Assembly: GCF_949628215.1 (NCBI RefSeq)
Contig: NC_134282.1
Location: forward strand, 3,951,001-4,015,000
Origin: Phalacrocorax aristotelis
Taxonomy: Eukaryota > Chordata > Aves > Suliformes > Phalacrocoracidae
Direction: 5' to 3'
Length of the DNA: 64,000 bases
Shown: positions 60,801-64,000 of the stretch, one piece after another
Numbering within the stretch: position 1 is the stretch's first letter
Layout of the letters: every line of letters starts with the position of its first letter
Translations under genes and position numbers: made by a program
Notes under the pieces: model-generated
Database searches by the model: none
What the model saw: the letters and a program-made list of their open reading frames with translations, nothing else
Told to the model about the DNA's origin: nothing

Positions 60801-63053
60801 AGTGCAGCTAAAACCTGAGATCAGTCAAGTGCTGAGGTATAACTCTGTAAATACTCATGAACTTTAAGAACAAACAAAAAAAAACAAACACATTCGGACA
60901 TGATACATATCCGAAGGAAGGCCAAACCACATCTCCATACCTCCTCATGTAGCAAGAGGGACCTTTCCCATCCTCAGTGGCCACTCTCACCGCTGCAAGG
61001 TATATTTTTATATATAAATATATATATTAAAAAACTAAATTTTCTATATATCTATTATTAAAATATATATGTATCAACCCCCCTGAAGTCTGTCGATAAA
61101 CCACTGTTTCTAAGCCATATTGACCAAGGCTCTGTAACATAAAAATTACTAAATCATATCACCCCTGCTCATTAACCAGAGTACAGCGTGGAGCCTGGCA
61201 GTCCCCTGCTGCTCCCTCAATCTCCCACTGTTCCAGCCATCCCACGTAAGCTTGTACTCCACTCAAGAGCAGGGGACCGCCAGGGTGCCAGGCGACAGAG
61301 AAGCAGGGCTGCTTTTTTAACTGGCTGAACAATTCCAAGGCAAACAAACCTCTCAACTAGCTAACTACGTTACCGTTAGCTAGATGACTCCAACTTGATT
61401 GGTACTTATCCCCTCCTTATTGTCAACTGCAATATTTTCTTTTGCAAGCCTAATCACTTGATAGAACTTTCCCACCTACAGTTAATTACATACCAAACTC
61501 TATGGTCTAATTGCAGCTTAATTATATGGAGTTGATGTTGCTCATACAATACTTAAGATTACTTTAAAGGGTGGCTTATTTTTTTTTTACTCCTTTGCTG
61601 TTTATTAGCAGAAACAATAAAAGTAAATGAAAAGTAAAAAAGCAGCTGTTGGTTATTCCAGACAAGCAGCGATCACAGTATTGAAAGGTTCCTTATTATT
61701 CCTTTTCTGATTTATGGTGGTATAATTCTGCCTGTTTCTCTGAGTTATTGTTTACCTCTTCTCCTTAGCCATTATATCTTTCAGTCAAGGCATTTGTATG
61801 CAATTAGCGAAGACTAATTAGATTTTTCATTGGTTTAATTGCACGTTGTGCTTTCATCATATATGCACAGTCTGTTATTCAGTTTTACAAGGAGTTCCCA
61901 AAGGACTCTCGTATTCCTTTGTAGCTGATGCAATATATAAATTGCTTTCTGAAAGCATGTCAGGTTTGGAGTTTGAAACACTTTTTGTGTTACCTACATT
62001 TAAAATTTATTCTGCATGTGAAACTTTTTCAACTTAGACGCTGAAGCAAATGTTTTGAATCAGAAAACTGGATTTCATTTTGCTTGTTTTGCTCAACTCT
62101 ACTGAGAATATGTAAAATCTGTTGATGGAAAAGCTACAAACAGAAGCCATGCTTTGTACCATAAGGCCTGGTAACAACTCTCGGATTACAGATTATTCAG
62201 TAAATATGAACAGACTTCTCCTGCTCTGTTATTTAGAAACTGAGAAAATCTCATGAATGGGGCTCAGCTGCTGACTGTTCCTGGGCAGACTGCTTGCTCT
62301 CTGTGCCTCATGCTCCCCACCTGCACAATGGGTATATTCCCGCCCCACTCCTCGATAAAGGAGAGGAATTACTGAATCTGTTGCATTGGAGCAAACTGGT
62401 ATTTGCTTCTTGGCTATTGTTCATGCCATGGCACAGAGGTATAGCATGGGTCATGCTCTCCTGAGAAGAGGTAAAAACTCGGGGAACAGAACTGCTTAGG
62501 TGTTTGGCCTAGTGGAATCTGTTGGGCACATGGGACTTACTCTCCCTCGTACTAGTTAAGGTGGGGATTTGGATCAAAACCAGACTGTAATGACTCCCTT
62601 GCTACGGGTGTTTTAAATTGGGAAATCCTAGGACAGTGTGGCACAATTTTATACTATCTTGGTATTATTCGTGTCTAGTAGTTTCATATTAATATCTCAG
62701 AATTAAAGCGTTAATTATAAGATTAAGTCTTACATAAGTACTACACACCTTATATTTTCCCCATAATATTTATCGTAATGAAATAGTTACTTGCCATTAA
62801 GTAATACCTGAGCCCACCTATTAATCCTGAGAGAGAGGTGCATCGACAGTAATAATTGTCTGTCATTTCTTTTCTTTGTAGATACAGGCTGGTACCAGAG
62901 GTGTGCTTCCCTGAGCAATTCCATGACGCTCTTCGTGCTACTAAGCATTTTTTGCAGCCTGATGTCTTAGCTGAGTACTCGGTTGACCCAAGTCGAATTG
63001 CAATTTCTGGCGATAGCGCAGGAGGAAATTTGGCAGCCGCTGTGTGTCAGCAG
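48761..63053 (+). CDS. NCEH1: NCEH1 neutral cholesterol ester hydrolase 1, 5' half (exons 1-4)
   Basis: An ER single-pass type II membrane serine hydrolase of the arylacetamide-deacetylase/HSL family. It hydrolyses 2-acetyl monoalkylglycerol ether and cholesteryl esters. The four exons join in frame to 204 codons, about half the roughly 408-residue family length. Visible features: an N-terminal hydrophobic anchor (residues about 4-20), an N-glycosylation sequon NIT at 81, the oxyanion-hole motif HGGGW at 114-118, and GDSAGG with the nucleophile Ser192. The remaining exons, carrying the catalytic Asp and His, lie beyond the right edge, so the gene is partial only because of the window. Exon lengths and phases fit the human protein. 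NCEH1 and ECT2 are transcribed divergently, about 4.6 kb between start regions. Confidence 0.97.
51725..51885 (+). repeat. MIR-like SINE remnant
   Basis: The order ggggaacagagatgggaaga, tatctgaagtcacaaaactt, ctggtggcagagctggaaac, gagctgggttttcagagcc matches the MIR SINE core (gatgggaaactgaggc ... aaggtcacac ... tggcagagc ... gaacccagg). It is old and diverged, plus orientation. Confidence 0.55.
52181..52290 (-). mobile_element. CR1 LINE 3' fragment
   Basis: Begins with a decayed cataatcccagactcccag tail, then ggtggaggttggaagggacc, tctggagatcaccttgtcc, aaccccctgcttgagcaggc and acacctagagcaggg: a reverse-oriented CR1 3' end, short and diverged. Confidence 0.82.
54897..54914. repeat. (CA)n microsatellite
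   Basis: About nine CA units in NCEH1 intron 1. Confidence 0.9.
57661..57692 (+). repeat. G-rich low-complexity tract
   Basis: Runs of G (ggggttgggggcggggggtg and ggggg) give at least four G3+ tracts with short loops in NCEH1 intron 1. A G-quadruplex is possible on the plus strand. Confidence 0.7.
58294..58525 (+). CDS. NCEH1: NCEH1 coding exon 2
   Basis: Residues 47-123 plus one base. [20 protein letters not shown], then [20 protein letters not shown] and [16 protein letters not shown]. Contains the HGGGW oxyanion-hole motif. Acceptor cccctag, donor gtatgt. Starts in phase 0, ends in phase 1. The lipid-facing part after the anchor is more divergent from human than the hydrolase core. Confidence 0.97.
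58526..60396 (+). other. NCEH1: NCEH1 intron 2
   Basis: AT-rich intron without recognisable repeats or exons. Open frames (59186-59368 -, 59210-59401 +) lack support. Confidence 0.55.
60397..60466 (+). CDS. NCEH1: NCEH1 coding exon 3
   Basis: Residues 124-147, [24 protein letters not shown] (the last codon split). Acceptor cgttccag, donor gtgagt. Starts in phase 1, ends in phase 2. Corresponds to the human segment ending LNAVIVSIE. Confidence 0.97.
60467..62881 (+). other. NCEH1: NCEH1 intron 3
   Basis: AT-rich intron with a TA-rich tract at about 61003-61070 and the MIR-like fragment listed separately. No additional exon is supported. Confidence 0.55.
62278..62372 (-). repeat. MIR-like SINE remnant
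   Basis: gcttgctctctgtgcctcat, gctccccacctgcacaatgg and gtatattcccgcccc follow the reverse complement of the MIR 5' half (ctctgtgcctcagtttcccc ... aaatgggg). Old and diverged, minus orientation. Confidence 0.5.
62882..63053 (+). CDS. NCEH1: NCEH1 coding exon 4 (nucleophile exon)
   Basis: Residues 148-204, [20 protein letters not shown] through [21 protein letters not shown]. Contains GDSAGG with the catalytic Ser192. Acceptor ttctttgtag, donor gtaaca. Starts in phase 2, ends in phase 0. The 57 codons equal the human exon as I recall it. Confidence 0.98.
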
Positions 63054-64000
63054 GTAACATCCAGTGTCTGTTGCGTATTACACTGGGACAATCCCTAACT
63101 CAGTGATGCGCACAGGTTGACAAACCCTTTGTGCTGTGTCATCACAAGATGATGTGCCAACCCTAAAGAGAGAACGGTAGGAAGCCAGCATCTAGTCACT
63201 TTACAGAAGAAAAATGAGCCAATTGCAATATGAATCGCATAGCTTGCAACGTCTTACTACAGTTATGGGTTGTTACGGGCCAGATTTTAAGAGCAAGTTC
63301 CTAAATTACTTTTTTTACCCCTTCTGCTGGTGAATTCTTTGTTTTTCTAAGTAGGTAACTAGGTACGTGCGTAATTTATCAATTTAGCTTCCTATGTTTA
63401 GATGCTTGTCTCTGAAAATACGTTTCTATTTCTTTCAAGTACAAATGAAGGACAAAATATACAATAAATGAAGCTTAATTCCTCTGTTAAACTGTCTTCC
63501 TGTAGCATTTTGCAATTTTAAGGAAATTTCTTTTGTTTATCTGCAGTTTAAATGTAATCTAAATTTAATCTAGTAAAGATTTTACAGGCAGCCTGGGGCG
63601 AGTAGTTTTTTCATGGTTGAGTGAAATATTATTATTAGCTTTTTTGTATTGCCATAACCATTGGTGATAAGAAAGCGGATACCATGTCCAGGCAACTAAT
63701 TATCATGACAACCCTGCAATATTGAATTAGGGTGAAAAAATGAATAAAGGAAAATTACACTAAAAGTTTCAATATCAAGCACTGATAAACATGATAGTAC
63801 CACGTTTTGGAAGCAGCGTTCCTAATTCATTTCCCTGATGCATAATTCTTTTTAAATCATAAACTCATAGAATAGAATCATAGAATCATTAAGGTTGGAA
63901 AAGACCTCTAGGATCATCAAGTCCAACCCCCAACCCAACACCCCCAGGCCTCCTAAACCATGTCCTGAAGTGCCACGTCTACACGTCTTTTAAATACCCC
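63054..64000 (+). other. NCEH1: NCEH1 intron 4 (partial)
   Basis: AT-rich intron running to the window end; the next exon is not present. The last 136 bases are a CR1 fragment, listed separately. Confidence 0.6.
63865..64000 (-). mobile_element. CR1 LINE 3' end, cut by window edge
   Basis: The element's octamer tail, read in reverse, is atagaatcatagaatcat; then ggttggaaaagacctctagg, atcatcaagtccaaccccc and ccatgtcctgaagtgccacg. This is the classic avian/sauropsid CR1 3' end in minus orientation, less decayed than the other copies, and continuing past 64000. Confidence 0.93.

Noticed and set aside
1-64000. CRISPR arrays, bacterial operons, origins or prophage
   Set aside because: The sequence is spliced vertebrate nuclear DNA; no direct-repeat/spacer array or prokaryotic gene pattern exists.

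Overview
The window is nuclear DNA from a sauropsid, most probably a bird. The evidence is several chicken-repeat-1 (CR1) LINE 3' ends, compact introns, and the gene order SPATA16 - ECT2 - NCEH1, which is the order of the human 3q26.31 region as I know it. All gene calls come from translating exons, checking splice sites and reading phases, and comparing them with remembered vertebrate proteins. No database was searched.

Layout. (1) Positions 1-3650 are the 3' end of SPATA16 on the + strand: intron, terminal coding exon (3333-3455), short 3' UTR and AATAAA. (2) Positions 3.67-14.04 kb are a convergent intergenic gap with no gene I can support. It holds a diverged pair of about 105-bp elements rich in homeodomain/MEIS-like motifs. 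(3) Positions 14.04-44.3 kb are the complete ECT2 gene on the - strand: 24 coding exons, a likely non-coding first exon, a CpG-island promoter near 44 kb and a 1.5-kb 3' UTR. The joined exons give 914 codons, the length I recall for the long human isoform, and every phase agrees. (4) Positions 44.3-48.2 kb are the head-to-head intergenic region between ECT2 and NCEH1, with a CR1 tail and an LTR-like block against the NCEH1 CpG island. (5) Positions 48.76-64.0 kb are the first four coding exons of NCEH1 on the + strand. The gene runs off the right edge before the exons for its catalytic Asp and His.

The genes are not an operon. ECT2 is a cytokinesis RhoGEF, NCEH1 an ER-membrane ester hydrolase and SPATA16 a testis protein. 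The ECT2 promoter carries several CCAAT boxes in one orientation and CHR-like motifs, as G2/M genes do.

Best leads: a 101-codon alternative terminal exon of ECT2 (17021-17326); a 0.9-kb stretch of coding-like but frame-broken sequence in the intron after ECT2 coding exon 11; a GC-AG intron after coding exon 13; two predicted upstream ORFs in the ECT2 leader; and the duplicated non-coding element at 9.66-9.95 kb.
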